Positions 10,571 through 22,399 of a DNA stretch of 64,000 nt are shown here, piece after piece. How positions within the stretch are numbered: position 1 is the stretch's first letter; each line of letters begins with the position of its first letter. The notes below the pieces were generated by a model. The model ran no database searches and was not told the DNA's origin. It was given only the letters and a program-made list of their open reading frames with translations. Origin of the DNA: Mallotus nudiflorus (taxonomy: Eukaryota; Streptophyta; Magnoliopsida; Malpighiales; Euphorbiaceae); contig CANTUR010000143.1 of the NCBI GenBank assembly GCA_947683625.1, positions 372,001-436,000 on the forward strand, in the 5' to 3' direction. The translations under genes and the position numbers were made by a program.

Positions 10571-11930
10571 TCAATAAGGTATTCTGGTAGATTGGAGGAG
10601 ATCATGCTGATGGTTGGTGGAGGCATGTTTTGATAGTTTGGGAGAGGATTGGTTTGATACTGGGTCATTGATTTTTCCAGAGTTAATGAGGTCTTGCATT
10701 GCATTTTTAAGAGTTATACATGTATTAATGGTATGGCTAGATATCTGGTGAAAGTGGTAGAACAATTTTTGGTTAATCTGAGGTAGTAGTGGGTTTGGAA
10801 GAGGTCTAGGCTCTTGTGGCTATAGGAGGTTCTTTTAATGAAGTCTCTAGAATACTTTGGATAGTATGACGTTAAAGTTTAAGAATTTTCTTAGTGGTCT
10901 GATGGCATTAATAGATGGTGAGCTGTGGGTGTTGGGTTGGATCATGTTTATTCCTGCAGCTCAAGTGAAGGTGTTTTGGATGTTTGGTTAAGTATTATGA
11001 TGAAAAGTGTTTATGGCTTGCTGAGGTTCCTCATCCTTAATTCTAATCCTAGCTTGATAAAGAGCTCTAAAGTCATGATAATGAGCAAAGATCATCTATT
11101 TTCTAAAGTATGGTAGTACCCCTTTGATTATCAACTTTATTTGTTCATCCTTAGGAGGACGATTTCTCATCTTAACTGCCTTTCCCCATCTTATGACATA
11201 ATTAGAGAAAGCTTCATTGTATTTCTACTTTGTGTCTCAAAGTCCCTTCAAGTGATGTCTAACTGAGTGTTGTATTTATACTGCTTAATGAACTTCTAAG
11301 TTAGTAGTAGCCATTCACTTTTGATTTCATCTTCAAGTTCAAAGAACCATGCCCTCAATCCTTCCTCTAGTGATGTGAAGAAGAATCAAACAATCTGTGA
11401 TTCTATAAGCTTTGTGGCAGCCATGAAGGTAGCATATTGCCTTAGATGGACCCTTAGATCCCATGTTCTATCAAACTTAACAAAATTTGTAGCTTAAAAT
11501 CATTTGGAAGTGGCTCATCATTGAATAGTGCCAGGTTGGTGAAGCTTTTAGATCCATGAGTTCTCTTGTCATTAAAGGCGAATTCCAATTGAGGCATCTT
11601 ATTGGCCAATAGTTTGACCTCCCCTGTCAATTCAAGCTTGGTCATGTCAGCAATTTTTACAGCTTTTGGTGCATTCCTGAGATCTTAGTAGTAGCCATTA
11701 TCATCATCAGCTTGAACTTGAGTATAGGGAATTCCCTTTGCCTTATCTACCCTCACGTGAACAGATGCAGAGGCTTCATTCAGTGGTGTGTTATTCCTAT
11801 CTAGGGCACTTTTGGCTTTGATTTGGGCTTGGAGGATTTCAGTTATGGTGCCATCAATGAGCAACTTTTGGATCCCCTCTTTTAGATTGTCTTCGAATTG
11901 TTGACAGGAGGTATCTTCTTGGTCACTCAT
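10571..11930 (-). pseudogene. gag of the Tat/Ogre-type element
   Basis: A start at 11930 opens 81 codons of charged sequence (MSDQEDTSCQQFEDNLKEGI). After a stop, the capsid-like region follows (11645-11454, ending in LPNDFKLQILLSLIEH, the degraded form of a PKFKMPxFEKFDGT start). A C-terminal segment at 10765-10571 reads FYHFHQISSHTINTCITLKN then AMQDLINSG, matching the zinc-binding His/Cys region of Tat gags. The frame is broken between 10800 and 11450. Gag would form the virus-like particle that packages element RNA. Here it is non-functional. Confidence 0.75.
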
Positions 11931-11939
11931 GTCGTATTC

Positions 11940-13387
11940 CTGTACATTTATTAGGGTTAGCTAAATGAATGATGCATGACATGTGCCTACAAAAGAAAAG
12001 GATGAGCATGTATGCATAGAGTGGAAGCAAAATCCTATTATGAAAAATGATTATTCCTGTAAAAAAAATAGTGGTTAGCATGTGCTATCTACATGTATGT
12101 TATGTATGCATGATTAAATCTAGTTAGCTTTCCTATATAGTAAATAAACCAATTATAAGCAAGCTCTCACTTCCAACCTTATTTCTCCATGAGGTCATTC
12201 AGTCTCTTTCCTAGGTGGGTTTTGAACTTATAGTCATCAAGGGACTATGGTTTCACTCTCGGAACTAGGCTATTTTGATTTATGTTGGTCAGAACTAAAG
12301 GGTAAACTGAGGAACAATACTCAAATGTGCTTGAGATAATCACACGATGTTAATGTGAGGGTCAATTATCGGCCTTCAAATGATTTCCAAATCCTGTATG
12401 TGCATGTATGCATAGGACCAAGGTTAATCAAAGGGAGTTTGAGTTCTTATACCCATATCAATATTTGATACGTTTACCGGGAGTCATGAAAGTATCATTT
12501 GATAGTCTACAGTTTGATCTTTTTGACATAAAGGTCCATATCTAGGTTCCTAACCCATTCATTTGATTTGATAAGGATAAATGGATGACATCTCATAGGT
12601 TCCATCATCAAGGGATGTCATTATTTGTTAATTTACATAGACTATTCAAGCTTAGGTACTCATGCTTCCAGCTCACACGAAGTATACGAGAATCATATGG
12701 TCCTGAGTGTAAATTTTCTATGAAAACTGACATTATGACATCATTCGATGATAGACACTTGGAGGTCATGTCATTTATGAATATCGGGTTAAACAGACAG
12801 TGTTAGGACAAGGATAGTATGTATAGCTTAGTGGAATCCTAATGGATGTTGCTACTGGTTTATCTATATGAGTTGAGTTAGGGTGAAGGGTAAGGGTTTC
12901 TTTAGTGAGAATTCTGGTCAATAAGTCTAGTATTCTTTTGATAACTTGATCGCCCCTCTTAAGGACTTAGGTTACAAACTCTGGTCATATGAGTCCAGCA
13001 AATGCATGAGTAAAGACTAAAGGTGATAATATTATATCTTCATCGCCCCGTGACTTGAGTGGAATCATGGTGGCAATGTCATTTAGTATTATCGAGGCTT
13101 TTAGAGACAAGTGGTGCACGTGTGATGTGTAGTAAAAATGTAGTGGTGAGGGGCTCTATACAATTAAGTATTGCATAATAAGAAATAATCATTTTTTAGT
13201 TAATCTCTCTTACTTAGAAGTCCCCAATGGAGTTAACACTGTGAGCAACCTCTCTTCTTCTCACTTTTGGATAGCAATATATTTTTATAGGACATTATGT
13301 GGGTCTTTCCATTTCTGAGGGAGATGGAAACTTTACTAAATAAGGACAAGTGATTAGTCTTGGGGGATGAGATGCTTTTGATTTTGT
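11940..13387 (-). other. Leader of the Tat/Ogre-type element
   Basis: This 1.4-kb stretch lies between primer binding site and gag on the minus strand. No coding domain is seen on either strand. Long untranslated leaders are common in this lineage. Confidence 0.6.
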
Positions 13388-13397
13388 GGAGTCGCCA
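13380..13397 (-). promoter_or_regulatory. Primer binding site of the minus-strand element
   Basis: On the minus strand the LTR end GGG is followed by TGGCGACTCCACAAAATC. The first ten bases match the complement of the tRNA-Arg 3' end including CCA. This is the same primer type as the plus-strand LTRs at 2446, 20215 and 57432. It fixes the LTR end and the strand of the element. Confidence 0.8.
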
Positions 13398-14984
13398 CCC
13401 GAGTTTTAGAAAATTAAGAAAAGAAAGGGATAATATCAGGTCACTCAGTGAGTATTGTCCCCAACAGAGATTTTCGAGTTCAGGGGATCACATCTACTTT
13501 TTTACTATTTCTCATTATACGATATTCGATGTATAGCTACCACAACACCCTAGTTTCGGTAATGAAAGTTTGTATAGAATTCACACACGGTACATTAAAT
13601 AGTGGAAGATAACAAAGCTGAAAATTTAATTATTACATCACTTTCCTGATAAAATACATATGAAAGGGAAAAAATTACAAAAAAGTAAATCTAATTTGGA
13701 TATGATTAATCTGCAAGATTAACATGACCATTCACACAGCTTGCTCGATTTCATGAATAATAGGATGATCATGCATGCTTGTAATGATTATTTATGCTAT
13801 ATTGACATTATTGAAATTTATTATGTGATTTCATGATTTCAGAAATAGAGGATACAAAATGATGATATGAAAGAAGCATAATAAAGCATATACTATTCAC
13901 ATAGCATGCAAGATTGCTAGTCTCATCACACAAGCACAACAATATTCCCAAATGTTGGCAATAGTAAAATAAAATGCAATGTGATAAAATAAACATGCTA
14001 AAATAATTATGTGGTCCTCAGAGTCAATTGAGCTTGTGTGGGTTTTGAACCTTTGGCTTCAAGAGACTATTAAGCTTTCCTTATCAAGAGGTTCAAAATG
14101 ACAGCAGAATGATGCTAGATTGTATACCTTTGAAGCATGCTTTGACAAAGATGAGGCTTGGTTTGGTGGAAAAAGGATCTAACAACCTAAAAGAAAGGCT
14201 ATAGGAGAGAAAAAAACTATCTATAAAAGGGGTTTCCAGCACCTTTAATCCGATTAATTTTTTATTGTGTCAGTGTCTCCACTTGCTCCCCCCTTCAAAA
14301 TGGGGTGTGAAGGGGTCCATTTATGGGGAAATTAGGTAGAATAGGGTGGTGGGGTCATGGTCACATACACATATCAAGAATTTTACATGTGGTCACGTGC
14401 TTGGCTCGTGACCATACGCACACTTGATGCTTCATGCACACTTCCCGAGTTTTATGCATGTTATTTCAAGGTTGGTTACTAAGGTTTTTGGGCCTTCTGG
14501 ACACATTTCCATAGTTCATTTAGCCAAATTCGGCCTTGATTTTAGCACATGACACCTAGGCCATTTATGCGCACTTTTAAGCAATACGCGCTAATCCTCA
14601 AGTTGTGTTGGACCATTCTGAGATCACTTCCAGAGGTTTTAGAGCCTTTTGAATGTGTTTTCGAAGTTTGTTTTATCAAAATTAATTTCCATTTTTCACA
14701 AAGTTGGGTCCTAATCTAATGAAATTCATACCAACCCAATGAGCTGAGTATTCTGAGAAGAGTTTTCTTGAAATAAACCTCTAATTGTTCTGATAATTCA
14801 TATTTTGCGAGGTTAGAGCATAACTTAATGGCTCGATGATCGATTTTGCATACTGGTAGGGGTCAGTTAGGTTTTTTTAAGGTTGCACACTTCAGAGGTG
14901 TTACGAATGAGCAGACTCTAGTCATCTCGGGGATTTATTTCATCATTGGACCTTTTTGGGGATAGTCAAATTTGAGGTATGACA
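13398..14984 (-). mobile_element. 5' LTR of the minus-strand Tat/Ogre-type element
   Basis: The minus strand starts TGTCATACCTCAAATTTGAC at 14984, a start typical of long gypsy LTRs, and runs about 1.59 kb to the primer binding site. It has no coding capacity. Its sequence differs from the TGTAAGCACCC family at 829 and 55304, so at least two LTR families are present. Confidence 0.75.
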
Positions 14985-15170
14985 AAATCCCTTGATTGAT
15001 TCAAAATCTTACTAAAATTCAAATTTAAATGTTCATCATTTATTCAATGTAAAACATGAAAATGATAAAGTAAAAGTTAATTTAAAAAGTGACATATCAA
15101 TAATGTAAGACAGTAAAAATGCCTCTAATCAAAATGATCCTATGCTAGAAGACCTCTGAGGTATCCCTCT

Positions 15171-17826
15171 ACTCATCGTCTCTAGGATCAACTCCATCAT
15201 CATTGCTATCATCCTCAGTATGCTCATTAGCTGGCTCTTCCTCCTCAACATCACTCTCATTATCCTCATCATCATCATCCTCGACCGAGAGAGTAGCAAG
15301 TTGACACTTAAGAGTAGTAATCTTGGCTTGGCTAGCCTCATCTCAATCCTATCAAAATGAAATAAAAGGTAAGAAATCATAAGAACATGCATAAATATAG
15401 AAATAAGGTGTAATTGTTACCTTCCATTGTTGTGTCATCTACATTAAGAAGTCTTAGTGGGCTTTAATCACCCTGTACATGTACTTTCCCTAATCTTAAG
15501 GTATTTATGCAATTAACATTATTAGAATTAATCATGTGTTAAGTCAAATTTGAGAACAAGACTTTAGAAGAAGGGAACTCATATGTGTAGTGGCCTTCAG
15601 TAACAACTTGAGCTCTAAATTCTGGTCCAGCATCAACAATTGATGAGAGAGCTCACCAGAAGGCACCTAATAATGGGTTAGCAAGTTAAGAGTGGCAATA
15701 AGCCTACCAGCTATCACCTGAGATCTAGAACCAGAAGACACCCCAATAGGTGGTGTGCTTAAAGAGGTACCCTCACTACTAGGCACAATGCAAAGGCACT
15801 AATGAGGCCTCTCCTATACTGTAGGCCTAGAACGAGGAGCTAGCACCTTAGCCAACACCTAAGAATATATTAAGTCAGGAAACAGTATCCACAAGCATGA
15901 ATGTAAATTGTGTTTAATATAATTGCATGTTTACTTAAGGTGTAGGTGCAGTTAAAGGCACTCTCTATATAAGATAAGCTCATGCAAAATCTACACATCA
16001 AGACTTCCTCCTCTTACAATAATTGGTAGCATCATCTCCCACCAAAGCCTTATCAAGCTCATCTCCCTCTAACTCATGCGCTTAGAAAATATTCCAAGGA
16101 GGAGCGAGGGGTAGTTATCTTACTCAAGCACCCATCTACCACTAGTGTACTCTCTTGTCAAAGTACCAAACTCTATAGTTAGGCCCTCAGAGTAGTACCT
16201 TTTAGGATAATGGAATCGAGTAAACTATAGCCTAAGACCATCCAGCCTAGGGACCCTACAAACCCAGACACATCTGTGAAGACAAGCCCTTAAGTGAATG
16301 AATTTGATTAATAAATATGTTACTGATTACAATTATGTTTGCAAGTACCTACCTCATCATGTGTGAGAGTGTTTAGTCGCTCACAATGAATGTGCATACA
16401 AGCAACTAGCCTCCTTCAAGTGTAACTAGGGCACCATCCCACCATAGCATAGAAAGGAGTGTTAATAACATGAGCAATCCCTATGATCAGCTCTAACTCT
16501 AGAGCCTAATACTGCAAAAGAAAGAAAGAACGATTAGCAAATTATTATAATAGTAGTTGAGGTGGAACTTAATAGTGAAAGAAGAGGGGAGAACTAGATA
16601 GGCATGCCAAAAACCATAAAGCCTCTTGGGTCCACACACTGACTCAACCATACTCCTGTATAGATAGGCTAGAGCACAACTACCCCAATCATATATGGCC
16701 ACCAGGTCTAAATCTCTCAAGGGCATTAGGAAGCTCAAGTCTACAAAACTAGCAGTTTTTACAAAAAGAGTAGTGCCCTGTAAGTAAATAAGAATGCGCA
16801 TACCACTTAATCAATATAGTAAGGTATGGTGACTACCTCAACTCTAAAGTGAGAATACAAGCTCCTAATGGAATTGAGCTTCACTGAGTGTGTCCCCTTT
16901 GTATCTGGGACCATGCCAAGTAGACACTCGATTAAGGTGAGACAGTTTAGAGATAGCTGATGAAGATTGGTATCAAGAGGAATAGAATCCCCTATATAAG
17001 TAATATTGGTGATTATAGTAAAAGCCGCTAGATCAAGCGTAAACTCCCCAAAAGGAAGATGGAATGTATGAGTGGTGTCAGACCATCTCTCCATCAGAGC
17101 ACAAAGAGGCTAGTAGTCTATATGCCTTTGTAGCCCTGAAAGTGCTAGGATGAAATCAGAAAATCCCATTTCATGGATACAAGCCTTTACACGTTTGTGA
17201 GCTCATCACACCATATACAAGCACCGCTGAAGTTCCCAAAACCCTTGAGGGTGTGGGCATTGAGCTGCGAGAGTATAATAGGGAGTGGAATTTATTATTT
17301 TTCATGAATGAATTCAATTTTTACTCAGAACTCTATCAAAGAGGCGAACGCCTCTAGACTAGAGGCAATCACCCCATCATAGAGGTGTTGCCTCTTAGCC
17401 AAGAGGCAATTATCTCTCTACGAATGCCTTGACTCGAAGAGGTAACCACCTCTTTGTGATGAAGCGACTGCCTTATCAAAGAGACGATGCCTCTTCATGT
17501 TGATGATCTGACAAAATAATTTGATTTTCATAATTTCATTTAATAAAATTCAATTACTTTCAATTAAAATGATAAACATGCATATATAAATAGTAACCCT
17601 ATGTTATTTAATATTATTTACAAGAAATTCAAGGAAATTATATACTAACCTCTCCTATAGCCAATCCATGGATATAGGATCTCATGTCTACAAAAAAAGG
17701 GACCTCATCTCTGATACTACGCCTAAAACTACACAGTGGATGTATTGTGGGAGTCACTATGTCCCATGTAAGCAAATCCGAAGTTCGTGCAACGTCCATA
17801 ACAATAAAGGGTTTTAAGGGTGACAA
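15171..17826 (-). pseudogene. Second PMD ORF, intron-bearing
   Basis: Reading leftwards: an N-terminal open stretch (17826-17638), then ALMERWSDTTHTFHLPFGEF (17100-17035) and LDLAAFTIITNITYIGD, the conserved PMD opening. Next comes LIYLQGTTLFVKT, then DLDLVAIYDWGSCALAYLYR (16730-16640), the PMD WGsAxLAxLY motif. An intron-like end TTCTTTCTTTTGCAG lies at 16512-16526, directly after the GFWHAYL block. The last exon ends in a long acidic tail (VEDDDDEDNESDVEEEE...) and a stop at 15171. Stops and frame changes occur. It has the same orientation as the neighbouring minus-strand LTR at 14984 and opposes the LTR at 20215. The protein is of the family captured by plant retrotransposons and related to host MAIN/MAIL-type proteins. 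Confidence 0.7.
17336..17505. repeat. Cluster of short GAGGC/GCCTC palindromic motifs
   Basis: Many copies of GAGGCGnnCGCCTC-like and AGAGGCAAT-like units occur, for example GAGGCGAACGCCTC at 17341. A second cluster occurs at 18645-18730 (GAGGCGTCGCCTC). They look like mutually inverted short repeats inside an otherwise AT-rich element. Confidence 0.6.
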
Positions 17827-17944
17827 AAGAGAAAAGAGAATTTAAAAAACAAAAGTGAAAGTGATTTTGGAAATAGGAAAAAGGGGAATTTATATGCCAA
17901 AGTAGAAGGAAGATTTATTGAAAAAAAAAAGAGAAAAGAGAAAG

Positions 17945-18185
17945 GTGAAGCCCAAAGTGTGTGACAGAAGAAGTGTCTCATCAGGTTTGAATCCCCAAAG
18001 TGCATAGTAGAAAAAGCATCTGATTGGGTTTTAATCCCCAAAGTGTGTGGCAGAAATAGTGCTGGTTGCGTTTGAATCCCCGAAGTGCATTTTCCTTTCT
18101 AAAATAGTGTTTGGTTAAGTTTAAATCCCTAAAGTATGCATCGCATGAGGTGTCTAATAGGGTCTGAATCCCCAAAGTGCATCTT
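17945..18185. repeat. Tandem array, about 44-bp unit
   Basis: Five units with the core TTTGAATCCCCAAAGTGCAT occur near 17986, 18030, 18070, 18119 and 18162, spaced 40-49 bp. The units have diverged. The array makes small, repetitive frames on the minus strand that are not genes. Confidence 0.8.
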
Positions 18186-18190
18186 CCTTT

Positions 18191-18640
18191 ACTAAGTGAC
18201 TCTTAGGCTAGGAAAACCCTAAGTTTTATGACAAACTATAATGAGTAACTGATCAAGGCAGGAAAACCTAAAGAACACAGTTACATTTTCATCTCTTTCT
18301 ACTAAATGACTTCTCAACCTAGGAAAACTTGGGAATCATGAGAAACTATAATGAGTGGTTGAACAGGCTAGGAAAACTTGAGGATCACGGTCACATTTCA
18401 TCTCCTTCACTGAGTGGATTTTTGGGCTAAGAAGACTCGAGTTCCATGACAAACTATAATGAAGGCTAATAGGGCTAGGAAAACCTAAGGAACACAGTCA
18501 CATTTTTATCTCTTTTTACTGAGTGACTTCTTGAGCCAAGAAAACTTAGGAATCACACCAAACTATAATGAGTGGCTAATCAGGCCAGAAAAACTCAAGG
18601 AACACAGTCACATTTTTATCTCTTTCTATTAGTGACCTGG
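18191..18640. repeat. Tandem array, about 109-bp unit
   Basis: Four units start at 18191, 18301, 18409 and 18518, with a partial fifth near 18627. Each has ACTGAGTGACTTCT, then GACAAACTATAATGAGTG, then AACACAGTCACATTTTTATC. The units differ by scattered substitutions. The array abuts the 44-bp array, and both lie between the minus-strand PMD ORF and the plus-strand LTR. Confidence 0.85.
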
Positions 18641-18939
18641 CCTAGGTGAAGAGGTGATCACCTCAATGAAGAGGCGTCGCCTCTTCACCCTAGGCATTGA
18701 TGAGGTGTCGCCTCTTCACAGCCGCCCTCTACAGCATAAAATGCCATTAATGATAGTAGTTGGGACTCACCTACTGTGGGTTTAAGATGTTCTTACACCT
18801 AAAAAAAAGGAAAAGGTAGAAAAAAGAGAGAGAAGAGCATGAGGAATGATGAAAAGCATGAGGGAGAAGGTGAGAGTGGTTTGGTTAGGAATTGGAGATG
18901 CTTTAAAAGAGAGAGTGCGTATAAGAAGGGAGAACTTTT

Positions 18940-20215
18940 TTGGGGGCGTCAGGGACTAAACTTTTAGTCTAAAAAATAAAGAGAAAAAAAAAAGAAAAAA
19001 GAGAAGAAAAGGAAGAAAGAGTAGACTTTGAGAGCTTAAAGACTTCATTTCCTTGAGAATGAGTAGATTTCCTTGCACTTAAAGACTCAAATCAATTAAC
19101 CAAGCTCTGAGGGCTTAGTTAGGAGTGTCAACATCATTCAAATCAATGAGACTCCATATTTTCAAGTTTTAAGTTCTTCATTTCCTTCAAAGCTTTAAAT
19201 TTATTTATTTCTTGCTTGTATAATTGAGTTTAATTACTTATTTAAAGTAATATGTGAAGCATGATTGTATGAAAGACTAAGTATTAATAGTTGATCTTTG
19301 TATATTTATGTTAGTATTTATTTATTTACATGAATATTAAGTTTCTTAGAATCTAAGATATGTAGCTTGTCTCTGTCTCTGTGGAAGAGGTATTGACCCT
19401 TCATGCTACGGCGATGTAAAATTGCCTCCTGGTAAGGAGGAGATGCATTTTTGAAGAGGTATCGTCACTTTGTCAGAATCTTGCACCATTCTATTTTGAT
19501 TTTAATGCGTATCTTGTATATTTTACATAATTCCTATGTTCATCTTGTTATATATCTTGATTTTATACATGATTAATATGTCGTTTAATATTATTATTAT
19601 ATAAATATTATTGTGATTCTTGTGGACTATTTTATTATTTTATTTCCATTTCCCATGAATATTATTTGTTAATTATTTTGTGGATAATATTAATATTTTA
19701 TGAGATGGGGCTAATTTGTGTTGATTGCATGAATTATTAGGTGATTTTTAATCATCAAATAGTTATTCTATAAATTAGTTCTTGAGAGGTTTTATTTGTA
19801 TAAATAATTAGTTTATTTATGGTTTATATGGTTTATTTTCTGTTTATTTTACATTTCCTTTGAACAAAGCATTGTAATCCTTAATCCTTTTCCCTATTTA
19901 GTTAGAATGTATGGTTGTAAATTATTATTATTTGTTTTATTTATATTGAATGTCGGGTCATAAGCATGAAATGGGATTAATGTGCAAACTTGAAATAAAA
20001 CATAAAATTGGAAACGATTGCAATCCACATTAAAATAAGGAAATAATTTAATAATCAAAGATAATAAAATATGAAACACACATAAAGGTCAACTGCAAGG
20101 TTGGGTGGGCATTCAAAGGCTCATACCCAGTTTTCGAACCCGATATATAATGACAGTTTTTAGGAACCTCCGTGGAATTCAATTATTATACAGTGTGTCC
20201 CGACTCTTACCTAGG
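18940..20215 (+). mobile_element. Tat/Ogre-type LTR, 3' part
   Basis: The end is fixed by the primer binding site at 20216. The last bases include AACCTCCGTGGAATTCAATT and CGACTCTTACCTAGG, typical of Ogre-like LTR ends. The start is not resolved: it may lie anywhere between the tandem arrays (18640) and about 19130. No gene is seen inside. Confidence 0.5.
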
Positions 20216-20330
20216 TGGCGACTCTATCTCCATTTTGGGCCCTAAGCCAATTTTATATTTCTTAGTGGACCTTAAACTCATACAGTGTCATGGTCGCCAA
20301 ATACTTAGGTGCACGCCTAACCCCACCACT
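20216..20330 (+). promoter_or_regulatory. Primer binding site and conserved leader
   Basis: TGGCGACTCTATCTCC is followed at about 20293-20328 by GGTCGCCAAATACTTAGGTG and then CACGCCTAACCCC. This matches the leader after the primer sites at 2447 and 57433. It shows that the flanking LTR is plus-strand and that internal sequence of the same element follows. Confidence 0.7.
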
Positions 20331-20672
20331 TACAATATTGTTATACTTTATGTATGTGACCTACTATGTTAACTTTAGTTAACATCACTTCAATTCAAAT
20401 GTTCGTTTAAATGCATGTGGTGTATTGATTGTGTATCACCTTAAACTGGTTTAACCTTCCTTCAAGTATGCATTATTCAAGAGTAATCTTCATTTGTGAT
20501 TACAGGCAAGAAAATTTTATTATTTTCATCTTTATTACTCATGTCATTCCAAAAGGTTCTTTCTCATTATTTTCCAGTTTTTCTCTTACACTTGTCTACA
20601 TTGTTTTAAGTCATGTTTTCTGTTCTTTGTTTAAATGTATTCTTATTCTAAGAACTGTGATCTATACAATGG

Positions 20673-21192
20673 ATGGAAGATTTTGAGGCTTTTCAAGCTG
20701 CTGTCAGTTCTGATCATTCATATCCATCTACATTAACTTAAAGTCTTTCCCTTGTACTTGATGAATTCTATAAAACTTTAAAAACTTTAAGGCTATTAAG
20801 GTGAGTGCTGAGGAATACATAGAAACTTACAAGTAGTGTCTCAATTTGTAAATGCTTTTATTTTCATCATTGCAATCACCATAGCCATAGCCTTACTATT
20901 GCTTTAAGCATTTCTAATGTGTGAATCTTAATGACATAGGGCTGAACTTAATAAGAGATGGGAAGAGAAATAACACTTAGAGGAAGAACATCGGAGAGAG
21001 AGCATGGAAAAGTTAAGGAAAGATATGGAGAAATCTAGGGGAGAAACTGTGGTCTTGAGCATTGGTTTGAAGGACAAAGAATCTAGCAGAGATGTAATGA
21101 TGGATGAGGAAGAGGAAGAAGAGGAAAATTTGGAGAGATTTACTGAAGATGAAGATGAAGATGAAGATGTTATAGATGAGGATGAAGATTAA
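20673..21192 (+). pseudogene. Broken acidic, coiled-coil ORF downstream of LTR
   Basis: An ATG at 20673 opens MEDFEAFQAAVSSDHSYP before a stop. After an intron-like gap (GTGAG at about 20800, CATAG near 20939), a charged helical region follows (AELNKRWEEK, EEEHRRESMEKLRKDMEKSR). It ends in a Glu/Asp tail (MMDEEEEEEENLERF, then TEDEDEDEDVIDEDED) and TAA at 21192. Both PMD ORFs in this window also end with a coiled coil and acidic tail, so this may be the C-terminus of another such ORF. No PMD signature is seen, and I do not recognise the gene. Confidence 0.4.
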
Positions 21193-21199
21193 CAAGTGG

Positions 21200-21623
21200 C
21201 CAGGTTCTCCTTTTAAATCTACTTTTATGCAGGCATATTTTTCTCTAAACAACTTCAAGTTAGAGTTTTTAGAAGGCATTAGTAATTTTAGGGTGGGATT
21301 GTTAACGCAGCTAGCTGTAATATGTTCAAATTTTAGAAGCATATATACTTTTCATACAAAAGGATATGTTACTTAGAATTCATAGAATTCTCTTGGGCTA
21401 AAAGTATTTGCAACGTAGGATAAAGATTCTGGCTCATTTTGCTGGTGAAGTCATGTTGTCATTATTTAATAGTTTCAAGTCAATTATTTTTTGTGCGGAA
21501 GCTCAGGTCATTTTAAGTGCCATATCTCTTTTATATTAAAGATTTAAGATTGGGATTTCTTATCATGAACACTTGTAGGAAGCACTTGTAATGATTTTTA
21601 ACTTATTCTTCTAAAAAAAGCAA
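21200..21623. other. No gene seen
   Basis: AT-rich non-coding sequence between the acidic ORF and the LINE. Probably more of the retroelement in which the LINE landed. Confidence 0.5.
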
Positions 21624-21659
21624 ATAGTTAAATTTTTTTGAAAGGAAATGAACAATGCA

Positions 21660-22106
21660 TTAATTCAAATTAAAAGTGATTACATTAGCTAAAAAGATAG
21701 GACAATCCTCATAAACTAAATGGCAAATAGACATGGAACCAAACATCCTAGGAAGGACATGAGCTACCTGGTTCGCTAATCGTGGCACAAAACTAAGATT
21801 GTAATTAGCAAAATCTTGAAGAATAGACTTATAGTCACTAATCATCAAACCAAATACCGAACAATCTTCATCAGCACTATTAACAGATTTTACCTCTTGG
21901 AGATGGTCCATCTTAACTTCCACACGATGAAAACCCTTATTCTTAAGCCAACTTAAAGCCTCCCCACAGCAAATGGCTTCTATAATTGATGGGGACCACC
22001 TACCAACTAATGAAAACTGTAAAGCTACCATGAACCCACCATTGCTATCTCTAATCATATAACCGTCCCCAATTTGATTTTGAGAAGGAAATAGAGCAAC
22101 ATCCAT
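21660..22106 (-). pseudogene. LINE RNase H domain
   Basis: 148 open codons. RDSNGGFMVALQFSLVGRWS, then EAICCGEALSWLKNKG, then VEVKMDHLQEVKSV, and near the end FVPRLANQVAHVLPRMFGSM match the RVT_3 RNase H that ends plant L1 ORF2 proteins (AE..A...GL, D.....V, R.aN..AH.LA). The Glu and Asp active-site positions are partly kept. The domain would remove the RNA strand after target-primed reverse transcription. It is cut off from upstream parts by stops. Confidence 0.85.
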
Positions 22107-22399
22107 ATTACACTTGAAAACACTAACTTGAAGTCTGTCCCATTTCCTATTGTTACTGCCAGCTAAATGAAATTGTTCTTAATAATTCATCCCAAAAAAT
22201 GTGATTGAATTAAACATGAACTCGCAGCTGCAGCAATCTGAATAATTGAATGCTGAACTTTATTCCAAACTAAATTGTTTTGGCAAAACCGAATCTGACA
22301 CACCAACATTGTAACATTGCAACAAACCTCCAGAGAAAAATTCCTGAGGACATGATTCCACTAACTCAAAAAATCCACAACCTTCCCACTAAACATCCC

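Larger units (their letters stand above)
5690..14984 (-). mobile_element. Tat/Ogre-type Ty3/gypsy element, 5' LTR to integrase
   Basis: On the minus strand the order is LTR (14984-13398), primer binding site, leader, gag, protease, RT, RNase H, a second RNase H, integrase. The gag-pro-RT-RH-INT order defines Ty3/gypsy, and the second RNase H marks the Tat/Ogre lineage. All coding parts hold several stops and frameshifts. No matching 3' LTR is visible to the left, so the element is truncated, rearranged or interrupted by the pieces at 1-4952. Confidence 0.85.

Noticed and set aside
15129..15392. Met/Arg-rich minus-strand frame
   Set aside because: Shadow of the acidic tail of the PMD ORF read in another frame.
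17814..18175. Repetitive minus-strand frames with GIKT/GIQT and CHTLW repeats
   Set aside because: By-products of the 44-bp tandem array.
17945..18640. CRISPR-like array
   Set aside because: Units are contiguous and diverged with no unique spacers, and the genome is eukaryotic.
20216..20233. Possible tRNA gene remnant
   Set aside because: Only the 3'-end complement of tRNA-Arg is present, next to an LTR end, so it is a primer binding site.
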